Assembly (NCBI GenBank): GCA_003347645.1
Contig: QDFX01000001.1
Coordinates: 186,001 to 250,000 of the forward strand
Direction of reading: 5' to 3'
From: Rhizobiaceae bacterium CPCC 101076
GTDB lineage: Bacteria > Pseudomonadota > Alphaproteobacteria > Rhizobiales > Methylopilaceae
Length of the DNA: 64,000 bases
The notes beneath the pieces were generated by a model. That model was not told the origin of the DNA. It was given only the letters and a program-made list of their open reading frames with translations, and searched no databases. Shown here in pieces: positions 8,098 to 15,291 of the stretch. The stretch's first letter is position 1. Each line of letters opens with the position of its first letter. The position numbers and the translations under genes are program-made.

Positions 8098-10568
8098 CAT
8101 TCCGCGAGGACGCGGGTCGGCGGGAAGATGACCTCGACCAAGGTGCCGGTCCCGACCGCGCTCTGGATCGCGAAGGTGGCGCGGTTCGCCTCGACCAGCG
8201 CCTTAGTCAGCGGCAGGCCGAGCCCGCTGCCGCCCCGGCCGCTTGCGGGCGCGAGCTGGCGGAATGGTTCGAGCGCCGCCGCGATCTCCGCCTCGTTCAT
8301 GCCGAGGCCGGTATCGCGCACCCTGATCACCGCCTGGCCGAGATCGGTGATCGCGGTCGAGACGATGACCTGGCCGCCGGCGGGCGTGTACTTCACAGCG
8401 TTCGAGACGAGATTGAGCGCGATCTGCTTCAGGCTGCGGAGATCGCCGACCACGTTCGGCATTCGTGGCGCGACGCTGGTGCGGATGATCACGCGGTTCT
8501 GGTTCGCCTGCGGCTGCATCAGCGAGACGGCACCCGAGACCACTTCATTGAGGTTCACCGAGTTGAACGACAGGTCGAGCTTCCCAGCCTCGATCTTGGC
8601 GAGGTCGAGCAGGTCGTTGACCAGGCTGATGATGTGGCTGCCGGACTCGTGGATGTCCTTCAGGTACTCTTTGTAGCGGGCGCCGCCGACGGGGCCGAAC
8701 CGCTCCTCCATCATCACTTCGGTAAAACCGAGGATTGCATTGAGCGGGGTACGGATTTCGTGGCTGATGCGGGCCAGGAAGTCGGACTTGTGGGCGTTCG
8801 CACGCTCCGCCTGTTCCTTGGCAGTGCGTAGTTCCTCTTCCGTCTTCTTGAACTGCGTCAAATCCTTGAGGACGGCGCAGAATTTCGGCTCGCCACCACC
8901 AATCCGCCCGAGCGTCATGAACAGCGGGATCGCGCCGCCCTTGCGGGCAACGCCGACGACCTCGCGGCCGTCGTTCAGCACCGAGGCGACGCCGTTCGAC
9001 TGCAGCCCGTCGAGGTAATCGAGCGCGGCGCGGTGGCTTTCGGCCGAGAAAAGCAGGGTGAAGCTTCGGCCCTCGAGCTCGGCGGCCTCGTAACCAAACA
9101 GCGCCTCGGCGCTGCGGTTCGCGGAGGCGATGCGGCCGTTGCGATCAACCACGATGACGCCGTCGGTCGCGGTGTCGAGGATCGAGCGCAGTTCGCGCTC
9201 GTTCGCCGTTTCGGCGCCGCCGGAAGGAAGCTGCGGTTCCGGGGTGACGACGAGCAGGCTCGCGGCGGCACCTTCCCAGCGCGTCGTCTTCAGGACGCTC
9301 TGGACCGGCTGCACGGTGCCATTGGCCGAGCGGAGATTGAGCTTGCCCGGCGCGTCGGCACGTTCCTCGAACAATCTGTCGAGCCCATGTAGCGCGAGAT
9401 CCTCGACCGCGGGCATGCCTGCCATTGCGAGGAACGCCTTGTTGGCGAACAGCGGCGTGCCGAGCCGGTGGATGACGATGCCGCTCGGCAATTCGCCGAG
9501 GACGCGCAGCGCATCATCGTCGGATGCCGTTGGGGCGGAAGGTTCAGAAGCGGTGGCCTGGTTCGCCGGCTGAGGGGCAGGCCAGGATACCGAAGCCGAC
9601 GAGATGCGCTTCGCCTCGGCCGGCGGAGAAGGCGTCCCGCGGTCGCCCAGCGCTCGGCCGATCTCCTGGAACGCATTGTGTTCGCTCGGCTTCAACCCCG
9701 GTCGGAGCGGCTGGCGGAACGGCAGGATCGGCGAAGGCAGGAGCGGCGGCGGTTCATGGCGCTCCTCGTGCGGCAGGACTTCCTGCTCGGCCCGAACGGT
9801 TTCCGTTTCAGCCTGCTCCGGATCGCCGGTCGCTGCCTCAGCCCTGACCTCGATGGCATCGAACTCCTCGCCGCGAATGACGGCGAAGCCGCGGAAACCG
9901 AGGAAGGTGCGCTCGCGATCGAACACCGGTAGGCCGGCGAGTTCAGCGGGGACGCGGCGCGTCCGGCCGAGTGGCCAGTCGACGCTGACGCCGCTCCAGG
10001 TATCGCGCCGGGTCAGCGCCGAAGCCAGCTTTCCGGCCTTGTCGATATCGAATTCCGAGCAGAGGTCGTTCCAGGTCCGGCCGACCAAAGTCAGGTCATG
10101 ATCGAGCGCGGCGGCGATCTCGTCGGAGAGCAGAACCAATTGACCGTTCTGGTCCGACTGCCAGACGAAGCGGGACGGAAGGTGGACCGGCTCCGCGCGC
10201 ACCGCTTCGCTGGCCTCAGGCACCGCTTCGATCTCGTTCGCGACGTCGGCGCTGAACAGCACGGCCGGCCCGCCATCGACGCCCTCGAGCAATTCCGCAT
10301 GGCAGGGCGAGAGGCTGTTGCTGCCGTTGAGCCGCAGGCTAAGCGGGCTCGGCTGCTCGGTACGGCGGACGAAGGGAAGGACGAGCGCGATCTGATCGCT
10401 CAGTGCGGTGCTCATCCCGTCGTGGCCGAACAAAGTCTCGGCGGCGGGATTGGCCCAGATCAGCTCCGCGCTTTCGGCCGACACGGCAAACGCCGGGGCA
10501 GTCGAATCCGCGAACGCCGCGATGCGCGGGTGGTCGGCGAGATTTGATATCGTCGGCGCGTCGGTCAT
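8097..10568 (-). CDS. PdhS/DivJ-like multi-PAS sensor histidine kinase
   Basis: An 823-residue cytoplasmic kinase with no membrane segment. Three PAS-like regions are visible: residues ~20-60 (IWANPAAETLFGH), ~350-440 (IVIHRLGTPLFANKAF) and ~460-580 (DGVIVVDRNGRIASANRSA). The HisKA domain has His603 in SHEIRTPLNAILGF, followed by VMMEERFGPVG and YLKDIHESG. That pattern is typical of the PleC/DivJ/PdhS group, which acts on the single-domain regulator DivK in cell-cycle and polarity control. The ATPase domain has NLVSNAVKYTP, DTGLGM and GSGLGLPL. An acidic, Glu/Pro-rich linker lies at ~250-340. The link to DivK is inference from the H-box; no DivK gene is in the window. Confidence 0.88.
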   Translation of the reverse strand: MTDAPTISNLADHPRIAAFADSTAPAFAVSAESAELIWANPAAETLFGHDGMSTALSDQIALVLPFVRRTEQPSPLSLRLNGSNSLSPCHAELLEGVDGGPAVLFSADVANEIEAVPEASEAVRAEPVHLPSRFVWQSDQNGQLVLLSDEIAAALDHDLTLVGRTWNDLCSEFDIDKAGKLASALTRRDTWSGVSVDWPLGRTRRVPAELAGLPVFDRERTFLGFRGFAVIRGEEFDAIEVRAEAATGDPEQAETETVRAEQEVLPHEERHEPPPLLPSPILPFRQPLRPGLKPSEHNAFQEIGRALGDRGTPSPPAEAKRISSASVSWPAPQPANQATASEPSAPTASDDDALRVLGELPSGIVIHRLGTPLFANKAFLAMAGMPAVEDLALHGLDRLFEERADAPGKLNLRSANGTVQPVQSVLKTTRWEGAAASLLVVTPEPQLPSGGAETANERELRSILDTATDGVIVVDRNGRIASANRSAEALFGYEAAELEGRSFTLLFSAESHRAALDYLDGLQSNGVASVLNDGREVVGVARKGGAIPLFMTLGRIGGGEPKFCAVLKDLTQFKKTEEELRTAKEQAERANAHKSDFLARISHEIRTPLNAILGFTEVMMEERFGPVGGARYKEYLKDIHESGSHIISLVNDLLDLAKIEAGKLDLSFNSVNLNEVVSGAVSLMQPQANQNRVIIRTSVAPRMPNVVGDLRSLKQIALNLVSNAVKYTPAGGQVIVSTAITDLGQAVIRVRDTGLGMNEAEIAAALEPFRQLAPASGRGGSGLGLPLTKALVEANRATFAIQSAVGTGTLVEVIFPPTRVLAE

Positions 10569-10754
10569 CAGGTCCGCGAGCGTTAATGAACCCTTAATTG
10601 ACTAGAGCATCGCCAAAACAGGGTCCATGCGACGCGGAGCCTACGCACCGGTTGATTCGTTTGAGAGTTAATATCAACAGGGATCGCGATGACGCATCAC
10701 GGTCTTGCCGTCAGAGACGATTTCTCCTACGTAGACCCCGTCGACCAGACGTGT

Positions 10755-10831
10755 GCAGCTATAGCTCAGTTGGTTAGAGCACCAGATTGTGGATCTGGGG
10801 GTCCCCCGTTCGAGCCGGGGTAGCTGTACCA
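10755..10831 (+). tRNA. tRNA-His (GTG anticodon)
   Basis: A complete cloverleaf with encoded CCA. The acceptor stem is GCAGCTA/TAGCTGT with a G1-U72 wobble, the D arm is GCTCAGTTGGTTAGAGC, the anticodon stem-loop is CCAGA-TTGTGGA-TCTGG (anticodon GTG), and the T arm is CCCCG-TTCGAGC-CGGGG. The discriminator is A73 and the base before G1 is T, so there is no G-1:C73 identity pair. Loss of that pair is a known feature of one alphaproteobacterial clade. The 3' half from 10784 is duplicated at 14080-14130, marking an integration site. Confidence 0.97.
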
Positions 10832-10834
10832 TTT
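10784..10834 (+). repeat. attL: 51-bp direct repeat in tRNA-His 3' end
   Basis: Begins AGATTGTGGATCTGG in the anticodon stem and ends TAGCTGTACCATTT just past the CCA. It is identical over 51 bases to 14080-14130. The bases outside differ immediately on both sides (C/A before, A/T after), which fixes the ends. Integration keeps the tRNA intact on this side. Confidence 0.93.
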
Positions 10835-11125
10835 ATTCTTAAATATCAATAGCTTAGCGGGTGTGAGCTGCAGCGCTCGGGTTGTCTGTGGCTCCGAGTG
10901 TGCTCCAGTGTGCTTTTGCGCCAAAATCTGGGAGTCCGTGTGCCGGAAAACAGAAAAAGCTAAATTTTAACAATGGTTTGTTCTCTAAAGACGAGACATT
11001 CCTTGGTCGCACGTTCCGATCCAATTTTTGCACGAAGATGGCTGAGTGTGTTCGACGTGAGCTTGACCTAAGCAGACAACTTAGGCGTTCATTCAGCAAC
11101 TGGAATGTCGATTCCGAGGCTAAAG
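10835..11125. other. Left end of island, no convincing gene
   Basis: About 290 bases between attL and the first island gene. It contains the AGTGTGCT pair described separately and an AT-rich stretch (AAAAAGCTAAATTTTAAC). An open frame of 95 codons beginning near 10882 exists, but it has no ribosome binding site, unusual composition and no recognisable domain, and it overlaps the next gene, so it is not called. Confidence 0.6.
10897..10918 (+). promoter_or_regulatory. AGTGTGCT octamers at left island end
   Basis: Two direct copies of AGTGTGCT at 10897-10904 and 10907-10914, ten bases apart and so on the same face of the helix. The second extends to AGTGTGCTTTTG, whose exact reverse complement occurs at 13973-13984 at the right end. 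The arrangement resembles arm-type recombination sites or operators. Function inferred. Confidence 0.55.
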
Positions 11126-11467
11126 ATGGACGGCTTCTACAGCGCGTTTTTTACCGGTCTGGCTGGTAACAGCGTAGGTATGTTCGTTTTCAAAAGCGGT
11201 GTGATCCTGGGTACTGATATCGGTGGGATGCACTACGACGGCAGCTACCAAGTCGATGAAGCGGCTGGCAACATCACGGGCCGAATCGTTTATGTGATCC
11301 CGGCAGGCACGAGTCTCATCACGGGTGTATCAAACACCAATCAGCCCTTGAGAGTCGAATTCCCACTTGAACTACCGCTGCACTTCGCCGACGGGCGTGT
11401 TGTCACGATTCAAACGCCTAGCGGCACGATCAATGCACGATTTCAAAAGCTAAGGGATTGGATCTAA
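11126..11467 (+). CDS. GrlR-like small protein, island-encoded
   Basis: A 113-residue protein starting at the ATG at 11126, which has GAGG six bases upstream; an ATG at 11105 would add seven residues without a good site. The opening MDGFYSAFFTG, a central GGMHYDGSYQVDE, and the alternation of short beta strands with glycine turns resemble the GrlR-like fold, a small beta-barrel found in many proteobacterial proteins of unknown function and in the type III secretion regulator GrlR. The resemblance is by pattern, not by search. The gene is followed after two bases by the DUF6680-like ORF, so the two form an operon. No signal peptide. Confidence 0.7.
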   Translation: MDGFYSAFFTGLAGNSVGMFVFKSGVILGTDIGGMHYDGSYQVDEAAGNITGRIVYVIPAGTSLITGVSNTNQPLRVEFPLELPLHFADGRVVTIQTPSGTINARFQKLRDWI

Positions 11468-11469
11468 CC

Positions 11470-12006
11470 ATGACCGCGATGGACGTAGTGAACATCGTCG
11501 CGATTATTGTGGGCCCACTCCTAGCGGTGTTGATCACCCGTTGGCGAGATAATCGAAAAGAAAATATCCGCCGTCGTAGTGATATATTGGAAGCCCTTAT
11601 GAAGACGCGGCCATTGCGTCTGTCATTTGAGCATGTTGGTGCCTTGAATCTGATCCAAATGGAGTTCTTTGGGAAGAGGTCAGTCATAGATGCATACAAG
11701 AGGTATCGAGATCATCTGTCCCAGGACTTCCCACAGGGAGATGGCGCCGGGAAGCGCTTCGTGGAAACGAGGGATGATCTATTCGTGGAGCTTATTCACG
11801 CGATCGCGTCCGATCTAAACTATAAATTCGATAAGAAGGATATCGAGAAGCTTTCCTACGGTCCGGTTGGCTGGGAGAATGACGAAAGCGCCGTGCGAAT
11901 GATCCGTACGCTCGCGATCAACGTGCTCACAGGTCAACAACCGCTTCCGGTCAGTATCCGCCCTCCGAATGCTCCGGGACAGATGTTCCCACCTCCGCCC
12001 CCCTGA
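11470..12006 (+). CDS. DUF6680-like N-terminally anchored membrane protein
   Basis: A 178-residue protein with one N-terminal membrane segment (residues ~5-23, VVNIVAIIVGPLLAVLIT) followed by a basic stretch (RWRDNRKENIRRR) and a helical cytoplasmic domain. The segment LEALMKTRPLRLSFEHVGALNLIQMEFFG matches the layout I know for DUF6680 proteins (MATR...S.EHV.ALN.I..EF), small membrane proteins of unknown function common on accessory elements. The tail is Pro-rich and ends in a polyproline run. The ATG at 11470 lies two bases after the upstream stop; a TTG four codons earlier is possible. Topology suggests the domain faces the cytoplasm. Confidence 0.72.
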   Translation: MTAMDVVNIVAIIVGPLLAVLITRWRDNRKENIRRRSDILEALMKTRPLRLSFEHVGALNLIQMEFFGKRSVIDAYKRYRDHLSQDFPQGDGAGKRFVETRDDLFVELIHAIASDLNYKFDKKDIEKLSYGPVGWENDESAVRMIRTLAINVLTGQQPLPVSIRPPNAPGQMFPPPPP

Positions 12007-12026
12007 CCAATTCGAATCCGGTATTG

Positions 12027-13037
12027 TCACGGAGCCGAAGTCGCCATTTTCGGGATGCTCGCGACTAGGCCCGTCGGAAGGTCTGGGGCGCCGCCGCCTT
12101 TCGTATAACCGGTGTCTTGTGGGGCAAAGATACACGCCGCCGCATAGTTCAGCACCACATCCCTCCGCTCCTCGCTCTTTGCTGCGTCTGCTAACGCAGT
12201 AAAGGTCAGAAGTGCATTGTAGCGATGCCGGTTGATGATGGCGTTGTGCTTGTGAGACAGAAAATTACGAGCTGCCAGAAAAAGCATGTAAGCGATAACG
12301 CCGAACACAAGCACCTTGCTAATCGCAAGCTGCGCCATTGCGTAAGGGCCCCCATCGGCCAACCAAGGTATCTTGTGTAAGAACGTCGACAGTACGGCAA
12401 AAGTGGCGAGGCCGACTGCAACGTAAATGGTCTGCCAGCGCCAAGTCGCTGCGTCAGCATCGTGGCGGTCGCTTTCATCCTTGAAGTACGTCGCTTGCTG
12501 AGCAACACCTTGCTCGAGGGCAACCTTCCTGACGTCGGATAGAATCCGGTCCGCCTCCTCGCGCAAGCTTCGGAGATCCTCGGAAGTCTTGGCTGCCAAA
12601 TCCTTAGACGCTTGCATCGAGCTGCGCGCTTCAGCTTCCAATGCACTGAAATCTCGAAGCCGTGAGGCTCCGTAAGCGATCAGCGGGGCAACTTGATCGA
12701 AGGTAGTATCATAAGAGGATTCAAGCTTTGAGATGAGGGAAGTTCTGAGGCTGTAAGGATCTTGCGCTGTCTTAGGGTCAAACGTGACGATCTCTTCGAG
12801 CCGACTATAGGTCGCATCCGCGGCAGATTTTAGCTTACTCAGGTGTGTCTCGGAGAGTTCTCCTAAGTATTGCGAGGGAAACTGCCGGAATAATGCAACA
12901 AGACGAGAGGCTGGTTCAACCGCTTCCAAAAAGTTGAGAGCTTCACCAAGGCGCTCAAGGCGGGGTAAAGAGGCCACATCAAAGGCCTGGATGCGTTCGA
13001 GCGATTGTTGCGTGGGTTCAATATCTTCCTTGGCCAT
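12027..13037 (-). CDS. Two-TM coiled-coil membrane protein, island-encoded
   Basis: A 336-residue protein starting at 13037 with a strong site (GGGGGA) upstream. Residues ~1-210 are soluble and mostly helical with heptad-like stretches (~130-195, e.g. DLRSLREEADRILSDVRK). Two membrane helices follow at roughly 215-235 (TIYVAVGLATFAVLSTFL) and 250-275 (SKVLVFGVIAYMLFLAA). The C-terminal part contains HKHNAIINRHRYNALLTF and, further on, an IFAPQDTGY segment. I recall an N.HR.NAL.TF ... IF...GY arrangement in other bacterial two-TM proteins of unknown function, but cannot name the family with certainty. The gene is convergent with the DUF6680-like operon. A sensor or effector role in an accessory system is speculation. 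Confidence 0.78.
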   Translation of the reverse strand: MAKEDIEPTQQSLERIQAFDVASLPRLERLGEALNFLEAVEPASRLVALFRQFPSQYLGELSETHLSKLKSAADATYSRLEEIVTFDPKTAQDPYSLRTSLISKLESSYDTTFDQVAPLIAYGASRLRDFSALEAEARSSMQASKDLAAKTSEDLRSLREEADRILSDVRKVALEQGVAQQATYFKDESDRHDADAATWRWQTIYVAVGLATFAVLSTFLHKIPWLADGGPYAMAQLAISKVLVFGVIAYMLFLAARNFLSHKHNAIINRHRYNALLTFTALADAAKSEERRDVVLNYAAACIFAPQDTGYTKGGGAPDLPTGLVASIPKMATSAP

Positions 13038-13262
13038 CGTTCCCCCCATTTTATGGGACCATTTCACGGTCGAAAATCTGTGTCGAGTCTCCGCTCTGTT
13101 AAGGACCGTCAGTCTGGCCCGGACCCGTCTTTCTTCCCTAGGAACTATGTTCGACAGCTGCGCCTGACGTATTCCATCGGAAACGCAGCGCGACTAAGTA
13201 TCGCCTCGGCCCGATGAGTTCGGCGGAAATTGTCACCTAGAAAAGACAAGGCAGGAAAGGTA

Positions 13263-13481
13263 ATGAAAGATCATCTTCATATTATAAGTGACCTCCTCTG
13301 GGAGGTGTGCACAGAAATAGATTTGCATTATGATGATAAAGATTTTCCGAGTTTAGGCACGATGATGTTCAGAGTCGCCAGCGGTATTGCCGCACTACGC
13401 TTAGATGGGATTCCGGTCCCTGAGGTGGCGAACCAGATGTTGGCCAAATACGAACGCGCGGTCGGTACGTTGATGCATTGA
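13263..13481 (+). CDS. Small acidic hypothetical protein, 72 aa
   Basis: A short ORF with an ATG at 13263 preceded by AGGAAAGG at good spacing. The protein is acidic and helical (DLLWEVCTEIDLHYDDKDF) with no signal peptide or membrane segment. Codon use is AT-richer than the flanking chromosome, as in the rest of the island. It lies between the divergent two-TM gene and the convergent HTH gene and is probably transcribed alone. No family recognised. Small acidic proteins on mobile elements are sometimes DNA mimics or inhibitors of host systems, but nothing in the sequence supports that specifically. Confidence 0.62.
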   Translation: MKDHLHIISDLLWEVCTEIDLHYDDKDFPSLGTMMFRVASGIAALRLDGIPVPEVANQMLAKYERAVGTLMH

Positions 13482-13518
13482 ATTGGGGGAAGGAGCCTGG
13501 CGGCTCCTTCCGCCGACC

Positions 13519-13935
13519 TTAGCTCTTGATCTGATGAGTCCTGGTACTGACCAGATCGATTAGATCTGTACCAATCATCGTCGCTATGCCGATCAGCTCG
13601 GTGAGGGTGAAATCGTGGAAGCCCTTCTCCATCGATGAGGCCGTGATTCGGCTTGTGTTGAGCCTCTCTCCAATTTCCGAGACGTTCGCTTGTTCTAAAG
13701 CTCGGTACATTCCGATCTGCACGCCGACGCCGTAGTGAAGCGGGCTAATCGGCTTTTGTTCGCCGAACCTTTTCCGCCCGCCGCGTCGGCGGTTTCCTTC
13801 TCCGCGATGAGCTTCTCGACGCTTCATGAGCTTCATCAACGTCGATTCGCTCCGGCCGTACTTCAGGGCGAGGTCGCCATAGGAGAAGTCACCCGTTTCA
13901 AAGTCCCGCACGGCCGCATCATGCCATTCAGTCAT
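13519..13935 (-). CDS. HTH DNA-binding protein, probable island regulator
   Basis: A 138-residue protein. The start at 13935 (MTEWHDAAVRDFE) is preferred over the upstream extension through the octamer cluster. Residues ~1-40 form a homeodomain-like HTH (YGDLALKYGRSESTLMKLMKRR), followed by a basic linker (RRRGGRKR). Residues ~65-130 resemble an XRE-type HTH (ANVSEIGERLNTSRITASSMEKG), so the protein may carry two DNA-binding modules. Three AGTGTGCT octamers lie 16-49 bases upstream of the start and are natural candidate operators for autoregulation. No integrase or excisionase motif can be seen, although small HTH proteins can serve as excisionases. It is the rightmost gene of the island. Confidence 0.72.
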   Translation of the reverse strand: MTEWHDAAVRDFETGDFSYGDLALKYGRSESTLMKLMKRREAHRGEGNRRRGGRKRFGEQKPISPLHYGVGVQIGMYRALEQANVSEIGERLNTSRITASSMEKGFHDFTLTELIGIATMIGTDLIDLVSTRTHQIKS

Positions 13936-13950
13936 TACTCTCAGCCTCTC

Positions 13951-13984
13951 AGTGTGCTCGGAGTGTGCTCGACAAAAGCACACT
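13951..13984. promoter_or_regulatory. AGTGTGCT octamer cluster upstream of HTH gene
   Basis: Direct copies at 13951-13958 and 13962-13969 and an inverted copy at 13977-13984. The inverted copy extends to CAAAAGCACACT, the exact reverse complement of 10907-10918. The cluster lies immediately upstream of the HTH start and about 100 bases inside attR. It could be an operator, arm sites for recombination, or both. Confidence 0.55.
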
Positions 13985-14079
13985 CAACTGCAGTTTCGCC
14001 GTCAATTTTGAGGGCGCCGGGGGCTAAACAACTCAAGAGCTTCTAAGGGGTTTCGTCGTCAGATGTGTCAGATCCCTTA

Positions 14080-14130
14080 AGATTGTGGATCTGGGGGTCC
14101 CCCGTTCGAGCCGGGGTAGCTGTACCATTT
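14080..14130 (+). repeat. attR: 51-bp direct repeat of tRNA-His 3' end
   Basis: Exact copy of 10784-10834, without the 5' half of the tRNA, so it cannot encode a functional tRNA. It marks the right boundary of the island. Confidence 0.93.
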
Positions 14131-14298
14131 TTCCTCAAGCACTTAGCCCGAGGGTCGCGCCGCACAACGGCGGAGACATGGCTGGGCGTGCTCCTCGTGC
14201 GCGCCGTATCGACCGAACATTTCTACCGCATCGTGTACGTGCTGATGCTGACGATCGGCGTCAAACTCTGCTGGGACGGCTTCAGCGGCTTCCAATAG
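14131..14298 (+). pseudogene. 3' remnant of a TauE/SafE-type permease gene
   Basis: Immediately after attR an open frame encodes ~50 residues ending LMLTIGVKLCWDGFSGFQ. The last ~38 (from WLGVLLVRAVSTEHFYRIV) match the layout of the final cytoplasmic loop and membrane helix of TSUP (TauE/SafE) permeases, normally ~250 aa. There is no start codon with a ribosome site for this part; the frame only opens by chance in attR. The rest of the gene is absent, so it is a truncated remnant, probably left by deletion or replacement at the tRNA-His integration hot spot. Family assignment is by pattern. Confidence 0.6.
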
Positions 14299-14316
14299 CC
14301 TCGGCAGACCTCCGCG

Positions 14317-15177
14317 CTAGGAAGCTTCCGCGACCGGGTTTCTCAGGACGCCAATACCCTCGACTTCCACCTCGACCACGTCGCCTGGCTTCATCCATAC
14401 CGGCGGCTTGCGCGCGTAGCCCACGCCCGAAGGCGTTCCCGTCGCAATGACGTCGCCGGGTTCCAGCGTAGTGATTTGCGAGAGCAGGGATACGGTCCGA
14501 GCGACGCTGAAGATCATGTCAGACGTGTCGCTGTCCTGCATGGTCGTGCCGTTGAGGCGCGTGGAAATCCTCAGGCCGCGCGCGCCCGGGGGCAGGGAGT
14601 CCGCCGTTGCGATGACCGGCCCCAACGGCCCCGTTCCATCGAAATTCTTGCCCGCCGTCCACTGGGTCGTCTTGCGCTGGAAGTCACGCACCGAGACGTC
14701 GTTCATGATCGTGTAGCCGAAGACGTAGTCGAGTGCCTGCTCTTCGGGCACGTCGTGGGCGGTCTTGCCGATTACGATCGTCAGTTCGCACTCGTAATCG
14801 AGCTCCTCCGACACCGTCGGCCGGATGATCGGGGCATTGGGCGCCACTAGCGTCGATTGGAGCCGGATGAAGAGGGATGGATAATCCGGGATCGGATTTC
14901 CGCCCTCCTTGGCGTGAAGTGCATAATTCAATCCGAGGCAAAGCACTTTGCCCGGCCGTGGCACGGGCGGCAGGAGTTCGACCGAGGCGAGCGGGATGCC
15001 GACTCCCTGGCGCGGCAGGGCCGCCTTGACCTTCGCCAGGAGTTCCGCCCCGGCCTTGATGACGCCGATCATGTCTTCGGGTGCGTCGGAGACGAGATCG
15101 CTAAGGGCGAATACGGCGTCGGCCTGGACTACGCCGACTTTCTCTCCGGTTGATGTCCGGTATGTCGCGAAATGCAT
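14317..15177 (-). CDS. Fumarylacetoacetate hydrolase-family protein
   Basis: 286 residues, starting at 15177 (MHFATYRTSTGEK). FAH-family enzymes cleave or decarboxylate 2-oxo acids using a divalent metal. The metal-binding acidic residues are in ELDYECELTIVIGK and GYTIMNDVSVRDFQ, and the family ending EPGDVIATGTPSGVG is present, so the site looks intact. The substrate cannot be named; relatives include ureidoglycolate lyase, acylpyruvases and homoprotocatechuate enzymes. The neighbouring aldehyde dehydrogenase lies upstream on the same strand, 114 bases away, so the two may serve one catabolic route. Confidence 0.9.
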   Translation of the reverse strand: MHFATYRTSTGEKVGVVQADAVFALSDLVSDAPEDMIGVIKAGAELLAKVKAALPRQGVGIPLASVELLPPVPRPGKVLCLGLNYALHAKEGGNPIPDYPSLFIRLQSTLVAPNAPIIRPTVSEELDYECELTIVIGKTAHDVPEEQALDYVFGYTIMNDVSVRDFQRKTTQWTAGKNFDGTGPLGPVIATADSLPPGARGLRISTRLNGTTMQDSDTSDMIFSVARTVSLLSQITTLEPGDVIATGTPSGVGYARKPPVWMKPGDVVEVEVEGIGVLRNPVAEAS

Positions 15178-15291
15178 GGGGCGTTTTTCTCTTTTCGTTT
15201 GGGTGCGAGCATAGCCGCCGAGGCGCGGCAATCGTGCGCTGCAGGGAGCGCGGACTGTGGGATGAAGAGGTAGGGAACAAGGTGGGACCGC

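Larger units (their letters stand above)
10784..14130. mobile_element. 3.3-kb genomic island in tRNA-His, no integrase visible
   Basis: The segment is bounded by a perfect 51-bp direct repeat of the 3' part of tRNA-His plus four trailing bases, the classic footprint of site-specific integration by a tyrosine recombinase. The interior is visibly poorer in GC and uses different codons from the flanks. It encodes five ORFs of unknown or poorly known function and carries AGTGTGCT octamers near both ends. No tyrosine or serine recombinase, relaxase, capsid or terminase gene can be recognised. It is therefore either a decayed island, a minimal element mobilised in trans by another element's integrase, or carries an unrecognised recombination protein. 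Boundaries are firm; the interpretation is inference. Confidence 0.88.

Noticed and set aside
10882-11169. 95-codon frame at the left end of the island
   Set aside because: No ribosome binding site, overlaps the better supported GrlR-like gene, no recognisable pattern. It could still hide a decayed gene.
10784-14130. Search for a tyrosine recombinase inside the island
   Set aside because: No frame shows the R...HxxR...Y catalytic pattern, and none is long enough for a full integrase other than the two-TM protein, which clearly is not one.
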